Assembly (NCBI GenBank): GCA_963837455.1
Contig: CAWINM010000012.1
Location: 186,001-250,000, forward strand
Direction: 5' to 3'
DNA: 64,000 bases
Source: DASYQD01 sp963837455
GTDB taxonomy: Bacteria > Acidobacteriota > Thermoanaerobaculia > Multivoradales > JAIOJS01
Both the position numbers and the translations under genes were made by a program. The notes under the pieces were generated by a model, which saw only the letters and a program-made list of their open reading frames with translations, did no database searches and was not told where the DNA came from. Below, in pieces: positions 40,732 through 49,500 of this stretch; the first letter of the stretch is position 1, and each line of letters opens with the position of its first letter.

Positions 40732-40919
40732 TCGAGCCTTCCTAGGAGGCGCGGCGCGGTCTCGGGCAACAGCTATCGGACCGCTCCAATGCCCCGGGAG
40801 GCCTGGGAGGCAGCGGGGAGCGTGCGCACCATGGGCTGACCGCGCAAATCCAGCGAGTGCTGACACTGAATCCCTTGGGCGAGAGAGGGATCGCCGCGCC
40901 CCCCTCGCCGTCGGTCGTT

Positions 40920-41818
40920 CTATGCCTGCTGCTGTTGCTCGGCAACCAGCTGTTGCAGGATTTCCTGCAGAGCGGCTATGAGGTCCTGGCGGTCGACCGT
41001 ACTGCGGCGAAAGGCGAGGTTGAGCCGGTAGGTCTTGTCGGGGCTCCGGAACTTGAAGACGTAGGGCTTGCGGCGGCCGCCCGCTGGGGGCCGGCTTCGC
41101 CGCCGGAGGTCGTCGCGGTTCAGGCCCTGGCGCGACACCTCCTCGAGCAGCCGGATCATCTCCCCTCGCTGCCCGCTTTGAGGACCTCCAGCAGGAGGGA
41201 TTTCGAGGTGATCCCCAGGGCCTGCACCGTGTCGCGCACCCGCGGCTGGCATCTGCAGGAGGGCGAGGCTCTCGGTGACCACGGTGCGCGACTTGCCCAC
41301 CGCTTCGGCGATCTCTTCGTGGGTGTAGCCGTGGCGCTCGGCCAGCGCGCGGTACCCCTCGGCTTCCTCGAAGGGGGTCAGGTCCTTGCGCTGGAGGTTC
41401 TCGATCAGGGCGATCTCCAGCGCCTCCTGCTCGGAGACCTCCATCTCGATCGCCGGGACCTCGAAGAGGCCGGCCTCCTGCGCCGCGCGGTAGCGCCGCT
41501 CGCCGCTGATGATCCGGTAGCTGCGCTGTCCGCTCGCCGTCCGCTGCCGCGCGCTCGTCGGGGGCCGGCCGGACCAGGATGCGGCTCGAGGACCCCCTTG
41601 TCGCGAATCGAGGCGACCAGGTCGTCGAGCTCGCCCATCGCCGAGCGCGGCTGGCGAGGATCGGGCTCGATGGCCGACAGCGGCAGCATGCGGCCGACCG
41701 GCAGTTCGTGGCGGGCCGCGAGCTCGTCCACGAAGTGTGGTGTCGTGACGCATCTTGACCTGCATCGGCAGGCCGCGCTTCTTGGTCGCCTCAGCACCGT
41801 GGCCCTCCGCGGCCGCGG
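40920..41818 (-). CDS. parB: Chromosome-partitioning protein ParB (frame broken)
   Basis: ParB binds parS sites and, as a CTPase clamp, spreads on DNA to segregate the chromosome origin with ParA. Recognisable pieces are PLSAIEPDPRQPRSAMGELD, ISGERRYRAAQEAGLFEVPA, the ALIENLQRKDLTPFEEAEGY box, the helix-turn-helix YTHEEIAEAVGKSRTVVTES and a C-terminal dimerisation helix ending EQQQQA. They are spread over two or more frames, with breaks near 41,530-41,570 and about 41,190-41,230. The 5' end is not resolved. Confidence 0.88.
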
Positions 41819-42583
41819 TCAGACACGGCTGACCACCTCCTCGGAGAGCTGGTAGTACTCGTAGGCGCCGCTCGACTGCGGGGGGCGAAGGTGAAGATCG
41901 ACTCCCGGTAGGCCGGGCTCTCCTCCAGGCGCACGCTCTTGGTGATGACGGTCTTGAACACCCGGTCGCCGAACACCCGGCGGATCTGCTCCCGGATGTC
42001 CTTCGACAGCAGCGTCCGCTTGTCGTAGAGGGTGATCAGGGCGCCGAGGATCTGGAGCTGGGGGTTGGCGCGCACCTTGACCTTGTCGACCGTCTCCAGG
42101 AGGTCGTCGGTCCCCTCCAGCGCGAAGTAGCTCGGCCTGGACCGGGATCAGGACGTGGGTCGCCGCCACCAGGGCGTTGACGGTGATGATGCCCCAGGGT
42201 CGGCGGCGTGTCGATGATGACGTAGTCGAACGGTCCTGGACCGCCTGCAGCTCGTCCTTGAGCCGGAAGTGGCTGTCCAGCTCGCCCAGCAGCTTGGCCT
42301 CGATCTTCGCCAGCGCGATGTTCGAAGGGGCGATCGACAGGTTGGGCGTCCGGTCCGCGGCGACGAGGATGTCGAGCAGGTGGACGTCGGGCTCGGTGAG
42401 CGCATCGTAGATCGAGCGCCTTCGAGCTGATGGATGTCGAGGAACGACATCGAGCTGTTGGCCTGGGGGTCGAGGTCGACCAGCAGGGTCTCGCAGCCCC
42501 TTGCTGGCGAGGGCCGCAGCGAGGTTGATGGCGGTGGTGGTCTTCCCCACTCCGCCTTTCTGATTGGTGATCGCGATGATCAT
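41819..42583 (-). CDS. parA: Chromosome-partitioning ATPase ParA (frame broken)
   Basis: ParA is a Walker-type ATPase that drives segregation of ParB-parS complexes. The deviant Walker A NQKGGVGKTTTAINLAAALA is intact at the N-terminus. Further family pieces are MSFLDIHQLE, RSIYDALTEPDVHLLDILVA, IITVNALVAATHVLIPVQ and ALITLYDKRTLLSKDIREQI. Indels near 42,498 (extra G), 42,418, 42,235, 42,194 and 42,131, and 41,890, separate them. The ATG at 42583 follows a good promoter at 42596-42625. parB follows directly. Confidence 0.93.
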   Translation of the reverse strand: MIIAITNQKGGVGKTTTAINLAAALASKGLRDPAGRPRPPGQQLDVVPRHPSARRRSIYDALTEPDVHLLDILVAADRTPNLSIAPSNIALAKIEAKLLGELDSHFRLKDELQAVQDRSTTSSSTRRRPWGIITVNALVAATHVLIPVQAELLRAGGDRRPPGDGRQGQGARQPPAPDPRRPDHPLRQADAAVEGHPGADPPGVRRPGVQDRHHQERAPGGEPGLPGVDLHLRPPQSSGAYEYYQLSEEVVSRV

Positions 42584-42595
42584 CGGTCGGCGCGG

Positions 42596-42625
42596 AGTCT
42601 ATGAGAAGCTGGACAGGCAGGTCAA
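42596..42625 (-). promoter_or_regulatory. Sigma-70 promoter of parA-parB
   Basis: TTGACC (42625-42620) and TAGACT (42601-42596) are spaced by 18 bases; the -10 ends 12 bases before the parA ATG. Two identical palindromes lie upstream at 42664-42679 and 42743-42758. Confidence 0.65.
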
Positions 42626-42663
42626 GCGCACGGGCCGTGGCCGGCTCGAGCGGACAGTCTTCA

Positions 42664-42679
42664 TGTCGGCGCGCCGACA
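42664..42679. promoter_or_regulatory. Palindrome P1 upstream of parA
   Basis: TGTCGGCGCGCCGACA is a perfect 16-bp palindrome. It is identical to the core of the second palindrome 79 bases further upstream. It lies about 38 bases upstream of the parA -35 box. A role as ParB/parS-like or autoregulatory site is inferred. Confidence 0.7.
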
Positions 42680-42740
42680 ATCACCCGCAAGCTAACTGTT
42701 TGAGATAGGAGATCCAGGAGAGATCGGACAGCGCCAGGAT

Positions 42741-42760
42741 GATGTCGGCGCGCCGACATC
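42741..42760. promoter_or_regulatory. Palindrome P2 upstream of parA
   Basis: GATGTCGGCGCGCCGACATC is a perfect 20-bp palindrome containing the same 16-bp core as P1. It sits just after the stop of the upstream nuclease gene. Neither copy matches canonical parS beyond its outer TGT and ACA. Confidence 0.7.
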
Positions 42761-42778
42761 CGGCCGCTCAGGCCCCGT

Positions 42779-43305
42779 CTACATCGTGTACTTGCCGAGG
42801 TCTTCGGGGCTCAGCTCTTCGAGCCATCTTCTTGAGCTTCTCCTCGTCGGTCGCCGCGCTGGCGAGATCGACAGCCTTGGCCTTCTCGAGCACCGGCCGG
42901 AGCACGAAGATCGGCACCTCGGCGCGCAGCGCGAGGGCGATGGCGTCGCTGGGCCGGGCGTCGATGCGTAGCGTCTCGCTCGCCGCGGTCGCGTGACGGG
43001 CGTGGATGAGGGCGAAGAAGGTGTTGTCCTGGAGGTCGGAGATGACGACTTCTGGACCTTGACGCCGGCCATGGCTCGAGGGCGGAGCGCAGGAGGTCGT
43101 GGGTCATCGGCCGGGGCGGCACGACGTTCTCGATGCGCAGGGCGATGGCGTTGGCCTCGAAGACGCCGATCCAGATCGGGAGGAAGACGTTGTTGTCGAC
43201 GTCGCGGAGGACGACGATCGGGACGTTGGACGAGGGGTCGAGCATCAGGCCCCGGATCTCCATGCGGATCTCTTCGGCGTCGGCGGTGGTTCCGGGCTCG
43301 GTCAT
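42779..43305 (-). CDS. Bifunctional nuclease family protein (DUF151, frame broken)
   Basis: DUF151 proteins are small nucleases, known in plants and in mycobacteria, that act on DNA and RNA. The N-terminal part is clear: EIRGLMLDPSSNVPIVVLRD, NVFLPIWIGVFEANAIALRI and ENVVPPRPMTHDLLRSALE. The next part, MAGVKVQKV..., and the C-terminal RIDARPSDAIALALRAEVPI are in other frames, with breaks near 43,060-43,070 and 42,830. The start ATG overlaps the miaB stop as ATGA. Confidence 0.8.
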
Positions 43306-44852
43306 GGGCCTATTGTCGGGCCGCCGCCGGCGTCAAGGTCAAGCCGGCTGGGGATCGTCTGGGGCGGAGCCGCCGGGCACTCTCGTGTCTCAGGCGCCGT
43401 CGGTGCCGGCGAGCTCTGGCAGCGATCCCCGGCGGTGCGGCAGCGCGGCCGGCGCTCGCGGCGAGGCGCGGTGCCGGTGAGGCTGTGGGAAAGGCGCGCC
43501 TCGATGCGGACGGGAGAGCAGACTGCCGGGGGCCGCCGGGTCGGCGCCGGCGGCGGAAGTTGACCACCCGGTGGCAGGAGGTGCGGCCGGTCTGGGTGCC
43601 CGCTTCGCGGCCCCCAGCCGGTGACCAGGACCTCGATGCGTCTCCCCCACCAGCTCGCTGGTTCAGCTCGCGCTGGATGCCGTTCTGCAGGGCGAACAGC
43701 TCCTGGAGGCGTCGCGAGGCCACCTCGTCCGGCGACCCGGCACGTCGAGCCGCGGGGCGGCGGTGAACGGCCGGGGCGAGTACTTGAAGGCGAAGACGAG
43801 GAGAAGCGGCAGCTCCTCGACGAGCCGAGCGTGGCCGCGAAGTCGTCCTCGGTCTCGCCGGGGAAGCCGACGATGAGGTCGGTGGAGAGCGCCAGGTCCG
43901 GGCGGGCGCTCGCGGAGGCGGGCCACCAGCTCGCGGTACGCCGCCGACGGTGTAGCCGCGGCCCATCCGGCGCAAGCACCCGGTCCGAGCCCGACTGCAC
44001 CGGCAGGTGGAGGTAGTTGCAGAGGTCTGGGATGCCGCGCGAAGCGGCTCCACCATCCGCGGCGTGAAGTCGCGCGGGTAGGAGGTGACGAAGCGGAGGC
44101 GGCGGAGGCCCGGGAGGCGCGCCACCGCGTCCAGCAGGTCGGCGAAGTCGGCCTTCCCGCGCCGTCCCCGCGCCCGGCTCCCGCCAGTGGTTGACGGTCT
44201 GGCCGAGCAGCTCGATCTCGACGAAGCCGTAGTCGAGCAGGTGGCGGACCTCGGCGACGATCTCGGCCAGCGGCCGGCTGCGCTCCGGGCCGCGGGTGGT
44301 GGGGACGATGCAGAAGGTGCACCGCTTGTCGCACCCTTCGATGATCGTCACCATCCCCTTGTGCTCGCCCTGGCGCGAGATGGCGTCGAAGTCGTAGCTC
44401 CGCTCCGCCGGGAAGCCGGTGGCGACCACCCGCTCGCCGGCGCGCCGCCGGGCGAGCACCTGGGCCAGCTCCCCCACCCGCGCCGGGCCGACGACGAAGT
44501 CGAGGTCGGGCACCCGGCGCAGCGCCGCGCTCGCCGACCTGCTGGGCGACGCAGCCGCAGAGGCCGATGAAGCAGGTCGGCCGCTCGCGCTTGAGCTGTC
44601 GGCAGCTCGCCCAGCCGGGAGTAGACCTTCTGCTCGGCCTTGTCGCGGACGCTGCACGAGTTGAGCAGGATGAGGTCGGCCTCGGCCGGCTCGCGGGTGG
44701 GGAGGATCCCCTGCTGCATCAGCTGCCCGGCCATCCGCTGGCTGTCCAGCTCGTTCATCTGGCAGCCCCAGGTCTCGATGAAAAAGCGGCGCAGGGGTCT
44801 GATCGACACCGCCCGGAATCGTCTCAAATGAATTCACTTTAGAGATTCGCAC
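43302..44852 (-). CDS. miaB: tRNA-2-methylthio-N6-isopentenyladenosine synthase MiaB (frame broken)
   Basis: This radical-SAM enzyme adds a methylthio group to A37 of tRNAs reading UNN codons. Recognisable parts are FFIETWGCQMNELDSQRMAG with the first cluster Cys, NSCSVRDKAEQKVYSRLGEL, the radical-SAM site CDKRCTFCIVPTTRGPERSR and ELLGQTVNHWRE. A TRAM domain closes it. The pieces lie in at least three frames (breaks near 44,800, 44,520-44,620, 44,150, 44,040, 43,910 and further). The GTG at 44852 or TTG at 44827 could be the start. The stop overlaps the nuclease gene. Confidence 0.88.
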   Translation of the reverse strand: MRISKVNSFETIPGGVDQTPAPLFHRDLGLPDERAGQPADGRAADAAGDPPHPRAGRGRPHPAQLVQRPRQGRAEGLLPAGRAADSSSASGRPASSASAAASPSRSASAALRRVPDLDFVVGPARVGELAQVLARRRAGERVVATGFPAERSYDFDAISRQGEHKGMVTIIEGCDKRCTFCIVPTTRGPERSRPLAEIVAEVRHLLDYGFVEIELLGQTVNHWREPGAGTAREGRLRRPAGRGGAPPGPPPPPLRHLLPARLHAADGGAASRGIPDLCNYLHLPVQSGSDRVLAPDGPRLHRRRRTASWWPASASARPDLALSTDLIVGFPGETEDDFAATLGSSRSCRFSSSSPSSTRPGRSPPPRGSTCRVAGRGGLATPPGAVRPAERHPARAEPASWWGRRIEVLVTGWGPRSGHPDRPHLLPPGGQLPPPAPTRRPPAVCSPVRIEARLSHSLTGTAPRRERRPRCRTAGDRCQSSPAPTAPETRECPAAPPQTIPSRLDLDAGGGPTIGP

Positions 44853-44881
44853 CTAAGGGTGCGCTCGGCAGAACGGGGTGG

Positions 44882-45675
44882 CTAGCGCTGGGGCGGCTCG
44901 TCGAGATCGGCGGGCTTCGATCGATTGGTGTCGTCGCGGTGCCGCCTCGCTCGGCGGCTGGCCTCCGGCGGCGGCGGCTCCAGCTCGATCCCTTCGCGCA
45001 GCCAGCCGGGCAGCGCGCCGCCCGCCGCCCCTCCTCCAGGAAATCGGCCAGCTCGGTCCTGGAAGGCGCGCGCCGTCCTGGCGGGCGCGCCGGAGGTCGT
45101 CGAGCACCCGGTCCCACTCCGGCTTGATCTGCTGGTCGCGGACGTAGGGGTCGTCCTCGGCGTAGAACTTCCAGCGCAGGCCGCCGCTCTCCTTCTCCAG
45201 TCGCCGATCGACCTCGTCGGCGCTCTGGCGCCAGCGCTGGCGCGATCCGCGCGCCCGGTCGCTCCAGTAGGCCTCGTCCGCGGAGGTCGCCGGGGCGGCG
45301 GATGCGCCGGCGCTCGGCGGCCCCTGGGAGATGCTCGCGTGCCGGTGGCGTGCTCGGCGAGGTCGTCGTCGGGATCGCCGCATCGGCGGCGGCGCTTGGC
45401 GCCGCCGCTCGCGCTCGGCGGCGGCGGCGGCAGCGAGCCCCTGCGGACCACTCCCCTGATCTGTCCCCTCGTCGATCACCACCGGCTGGTTGCCTCGAAC
45501 GGCGGCCGCCACCGGCTCCTCGACCGTGGGCGAGGTGGGCTCCGGGCCGGCGTCACCGTCTGTGGCGGCGCCGCGACCGTTGCCGGTCCGCCGGCTTGGG
45601 CGGCGGCGCGCCCGCGCAACCGACGACGAGCAGCAGCAGTGGTACCACCGACGCCCGGCTCTCATGCCCGGCCAT
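44882..45675 (-). CDS. Putative lipoprotein of unknown function (frame broken)
   Basis: I do not recognise this protein. It starts MAGHESRASVVPLLLLVVGC with a clear lipobox (VVGC), then a Pro/Ala-rich region and a basic/acidic part (ADEVDRRLEKESGGLRWKFY, DDPYVRDQQIKPEWDRVLDD), with possible coiled coil, ending LREGIELEPPPPEASRRARR. At least four frame breaks occur between 45,060 and 45,610. It is therefore an envelope lipoprotein of about 260 residues. The ATG lies inside the end of the cupin gene. Confidence 0.6.
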
Positions 45676-46006
45676 AGCGATCCTCCAGCCGCACGACGTC
45701 CTCGAGCTCGGGGGTCGAGACCTCGATGAGGTCACACCCTTCGGGTCCGGCGATCATGCGGTGCCGAGTGAACGGCGGTATGTGGTACGCCTCGCCGAGC
45801 CGAGCTCGCGCACGACGGTCGCCATCCCCTCGACTTGGAACTCCAGCGACCGGCGGCGAGGTAGAGGGTCTCGTCCTTGCGTTCGTGGTACTGCAGCGAC
45901 AGCGCGTGGCCGGCGTCGACTGGCGGAGCTGCCCACGAGCGCCTGATGGGCGAACACCAGCTCATAGCCCCACGGCTTGGCGGATCCGGCGCACCGCCGT
46001 CAGCAT
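45662..46006 (-). CDS. Cupin domain protein, mannose-6-phosphate isomerase type (frame broken)
   Basis: This ~115-residue single cupin resembles the C-terminal domain of type II phosphomannose isomerases. Motifs are PWGYELVFAHQ, the metal-binding LQYHERKDETLYLAAG and LEFQVEGMA. The end HRMIAGPEGCDLIEVSTPEL contains the second cupin motif. Frame breaks near 45,975, 45,925, 45,860 and 45,810 separate them. Stand-alone cupins of this type bind sugars or act in capsule precursor supply. It follows ptsI, the EI gene. Confidence 0.75.
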
Positions 46007-47865
46007 GGCGCGCTCACTGCCGCTCCCGTCGCAGCGCCGCCGGGACGGCGCGGCGAGGAACTCGTCGAGGCAGTGCTCCACCTCGGCGGCGGTGCGGAAG
46101 GTCGATGCAGCGGTCGACATCTCCTCCAGCTCCCCCATCGCAGCTCGCGGAGCGGGTCTTGACCCCCGGCACCAGCCGCGGGCTCATCGACAGCCGGCGC
46201 AGGCCCGAGCCCGATCAGCAGCGGCGCGTAGCGGGGATCGCTCGCCATCTCGCCGCACAGCTCACGGGATGTCGATGCGCGCCGCCGCCGCCTCGCGGAT
46301 CACCGAGCGCAGCATGCGCAGGATCGCCGGGTGGAGCGGTTGGTAGAGGTCGGCCACGTGCTCGTTGTTGCGGTCCACCGCCAGCGAGTACTGGATCAGG
46401 TCGTTGGTGCCGATGGCGAAGAAGTCGACCTCGCGGGCGAGCAGGTCGGCGATCATCGCCGCCGCCGGCACCTCGATCATGATCCCCAGCTTGAGGTCCT
46501 CGCGGAAGAGCACGCCCTCGCCGGCGCATCTCGCGCGGTGACCTCGGCGGCGAAGGCGCGGAAGCGGCGCACCTCGTCGAAGGTGCGAGACCATCGGCAG
46601 CAGCACCCAGACGTCGCCGTAACAGGGCGGCGCGGATAGAGCGCGCGGAGCTGGGTGCGGAAGACCTCCGGCCGGGCCAGGGTGAGGCGGATGCCGCGCA
46701 GGCCGAGCACCGGGTTCTCCTCGTGGGTGTGCATCACCTCGCGGGCGAGCTTGCGGCCGCCGAGGTCGTAGGTGCGGATGATCGCCGGATAGGGCGCCGC
46801 CGCCTCCGCCAGCCGGCGGTAGACCGCCAGGTGCTCCTCTTCGCTGGGCAGCTCGGGGCTGCGCTCGATGTAGAGGAACTCGCTGCGGTAGAGGCCGACG
46901 CCTGCGGCGCCGAAGCGGAGCGACGTCGTCGATCTCCTCGGGCAGGTCGATGTTGGCCATCAGCTCGATCTGGACGCCGTCGCGGGTCCGCGCCTGCAGC
47001 TCGCGGGTGGCGAGCAGCTCGCGCTCGCGCCGGGCCAGCTCCCGCGGCGGGCGCTGGTAGTCGGCGAGGACTGCCGCGCGTCGGGTGGAGGATGACCGAC
47101 GCCGGCCTCGCCGTCGACGATGACCAGGTCCTGGTCGGCGGCAGCTGGGTGATGCCGCCGAATGCCGGCCACCAGCGGGAATGTTCAGCGAGCGGGCGAT
47201 GATCGCCGTATGCGAGGTGCGGCCGCCGGTCTCGACGACGAAGCCCACCACCGCCTCCCGCCCCAGGCGCACCGCGTCGGAAGGGGTCAGGTCGTCGGCG
47301 ACGACGATGACGTCGCCTGCGATCTCGGAGAGCTGGTGGTGGGAGACCCCCCGCAGCACCCGGATCAGCTGCCGGCCGACGTCGCGCAGGTCCTCGTTGC
47401 GGTCGCGCAGGGCGGCGTCGTCGAGGCGGGCGAAGCGGGCCGCAAGCTCCGCGACCGTCTCGGTGCACCGCCCACTCGGCGTTGACCTTGCTCGCCGCGA
47501 GATGCGCTGCTCGATGCGCGGCCTGAAGGTGCCGTCCTGGAGCAGCAAGGCGTGGGCCTCGAAGATGCCGGCCAGCTCGTCGCCGAGGTCGGGGCCGACT
47601 CGCAGTGCAGCTCCTCCACTTCGGCCACGGCGTGCTCGGCCGCCCGGCGGAAGCGAGCCAGCTCCTCCTCCACCTGCTCCTCGGGGAGGGGGAAGCGGTA
47701 GACGTCCTGCTCGCGGGTGGCGATGCAGATGGCCCGTCCGATGGCGACGCCCTCGGCGGCCCCGAGGCCGCGCAGCTCCTGCATCACCAGCGCTTCCCCG
47801 GCGCCGTCCCCGGCCGGGAAGCGCTCGACATCCACACCCGGGGGCGGCTCGCCGCGGCGCTTCAC
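46007..47865 (-). CDS. ptsI: Phosphoenolpyruvate-protein phosphotransferase EI (frame broken)
   Basis: EI takes phosphate from PEP onto a His and passes it to HPr. The start GTG 47865 overlaps the HPr stop; the N-terminal domain starts ELRGLGAAEGVAIGRAICIA. The active-site His is in GGRTSHTAIIARS, and the TIM-barrel PEP site has MVSHLRR, KLGIMIEVPAAAMIADLL and FAIGTNDLIQYSLAVDRNNE. Frame breaks occur near 47,490, 47,170, 46,920, 46,590, 46,265 and 46,140. The C-terminal end is approximate. There is no PTS permease in the window. Confidence 0.9.
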
Positions 47866-48130
47866 GAGTCCTCCTCGAAGCGCCGCGCGATCAGGCCGGC
47901 AAGGGCCTCCATCGCCTCCCGCTCGTCGGGCCCGTCGCAGCGCAGCCGCACCCGCTCGCCCTGCGCTGCGGCCAGCATCAGGATGCCGAGGATGCTCTTG
48001 GCGTCGACCTCTCGCCGTCCTTCACCAACGTGACGTCGGAGTGGAAGCGGCCCGCCAGGTGCACGAGCTTCGCCGCGGCCCGGGCATGCAGGCCCAGCCT
48101 GTTGACGATCTCGACCTCACGTTCGATCAC
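47862..48130 (-). CDS. ptsH: Phosphocarrier protein HPr (frame broken once)
   Basis: HPr relays phosphate from EI to EIIA. The N-terminal part IEREVEIVNRLGLHARAAAK holds the active His in GLHAR. After a break near 48,012 the rest continues EVDAKSILGILMLAAAQGER, with the Ser used by HPr kinase in AKSILG. Length is about 89 residues when repaired. The GTG start overlaps the EIIA-Man stop and its own stop overlaps ptsI. Confidence 0.9.
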
Positions 48131-48546
48131 ACCGGCTCCTCGGCGAGGGTCGGCTCGCAAGCCATCCCGAGGCGGATCCCCTGCCGTCCCTTGTCCTGGA
48201 TCCAGCGGGCCAGCTCGGCCACGGTGGTGGGGCGGGTGCCTCGGCAGGAGAGGCGCAGCACCATCGGCAGGTTGACGCCGCTGACCACCTCGACTCGCCC
48301 TGGCTCGACGAGGCCGAGGGCGAGGTTCGACGGGGTGTCACCGAAGAGGTCGGTGAGGATCAATACGCCGTCGCCGCTGTCGAGACGGGCGACCACCCGG
48401 CGCAGACGCTCGAGCAACTGCTCGCGCGACTCGTCCCAGTCGAGCGACAGGGCCTGCACGCCGTCGAGCGGTCCGACGATGCGCTCGGCGGTGTCTACCA
48501 GCGCGCGGGCGAGCGCACCGTGGCTCAAGATCAGCACCTGGATCAT
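48127..48546 (-). CDS. PTS mannose-family EIIA domain protein
   Basis: This 139-residue ManX-type EIIA is intact. The active-site His is in VLILSHGALARAL near residue 9, and the family motifs GVLILTDLFGDTPSNLALGL and VSGVNLPMVLRLSC follow. It probably accepts phosphate from HPr. Without mannose-type EIIB, IIC or IID genes nearby it is likely to be regulatory, as with stand-alone EIIA-Man proteins that occur with HprK in other bacteria. It lies between rapZ and HPr. Confidence 0.9.
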   Translation of the reverse strand: MIQVLILSHGALARALVDTAERIVGPLDGVQALSLDWDESREQLLERLRRVVARLDSGDGVLILTDLFGDTPSNLALGLVEPGRVEVVSGVNLPMVLRLSCRGTRPTTVAELARWIQDKGRQGIRLGMACEPTLAEEPV

Positions 48547-48632
48547 CGTTCGCCAAGATGCTACCACCGCGGCAAGACTTTGCCGCGCTGCGGCAATGGC
48601 GCTCCGCCCACGGGCGGCGCCGTGCGCAGGGG

Positions 48633-49500
48633 CTAGCGGTCGATGTCGCGGTGGCGCACTCGCGGGTTCCAGCCGGTCTCCCGCAGCCGGCCTTGAGGCT
48701 CTCGACGATCGCCACCGAGCGGTGGCGGCCGCCGGTGCAGCCGATCGCGACCGAGAGGTAGCTGCGGTTCTCCTGCCGGTAGCGCGGCAGCAGGTAGAGC
48801 AGCAGGTCGCGCAGCCGCTCCACCAGCTCGCGAAGTCGGGGTGCTGCTCGAGGAAGGCGAGCACCGGCTCGCTCCTGGCCGGTCGTTCGCGCAGGCCGGG
48901 GACGAAGTGCGGGTTGGGCAGGAAGCGGACGTCGAAGAGCAGGTCGGTGCCGTAGGGGATGCCGAACTTGAAGCCGAAGCTCACCAGCGACACCTGCATC
49001 GCCGGCCGCTCCCTGGGCGCCGGCCGGCGAAGCCGCGGTAGACCTGGCTGCGGATCTCGTGGATCGTCCACTCGCTGGTGTCGAAGACCAGGTCGGCCAT
49101 GCCGCGCAGCTCGGCCATCAGCTCGCGCTCGCGCTGGATGCCTCGATCACCGGCCGCTCCGTCGCCAACGGATGCGGCCGCCGGGTCTCCGAGAAGCGGC
49201 GCACCAGCGACCTCGTCGGAGGCCTCGAGGAAGAGCAGGGTCGACCTCGATCTGGCGTGCGGTCGAGGTCGCGGACGAGCTGCGGGAGCTCCTCGGCGAA
49301 GCCGGGGGCGCGAACGTCGGTGACGACCGCGATGCGCGGATGGCCGGGAACCAGCTCGAGCGGGCCGCTCGAGGAAGACCCGCAGCAGCGGCAGTGGCAG
49401 GTTGTCGACGGTGTAGTAGCCGAGGTCCTCGAAGGCCTTGGCGACGGTGCGACTTGCCCGAGCCGGACAGCCCGGTGATGATGGCCAGCTCGGCGCTCAT
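48633..49500 (-). CDS. rapZ: RNase adapter/nucleotide-binding protein RapZ (frame broken)
   Basis: RapZ is a P-loop protein that in E. coli steers RNase E to a small RNA and senses glucosamine-6-phosphate; elsewhere its target differs. The start ELAIITGLSGSGKS carries the Walker A. Further pieces are ELVPGHPRIAVVTDVRAPGF, VFDTSEWTIHEIRSQVYRGF and RSYLSVAIGCTGGRHRSVAI near the C-terminus with the conserved GCTGG-H motif. Breaks near 49,450, 49,370, 49,240, 49,140, 49,020 and 48,825. It starts at ATG 49500, overlapping hprK, and sits downstream of hprK. Confidence 0.92.

Larger units (their letters stand above)
40298..40919. other. 622-base gap without a supported gene
   Basis: No open frame here has recognisable protein features. 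The stretch contains the lptFG promoter, an unusually A+T-rich patch near 40,535-40,580 (TTTACATAATCTATCTTATC) and a hairpin at 40714-40731. Its right end is beside the error-rich block, so a broken gene cannot be excluded. Confidence 0.5.

Noticed and set aside
40627..40839. Small plus-strand frame in the lptFG-parB gap
   Set aside because: No ribosome-binding site, no motif and biased composition; not counted as a gene.
41819..42780. Canonical parS (TGTTTCACGTGAAACA)
   Set aside because: Not found near parAB by reading; only the divergent palindromes were seen.
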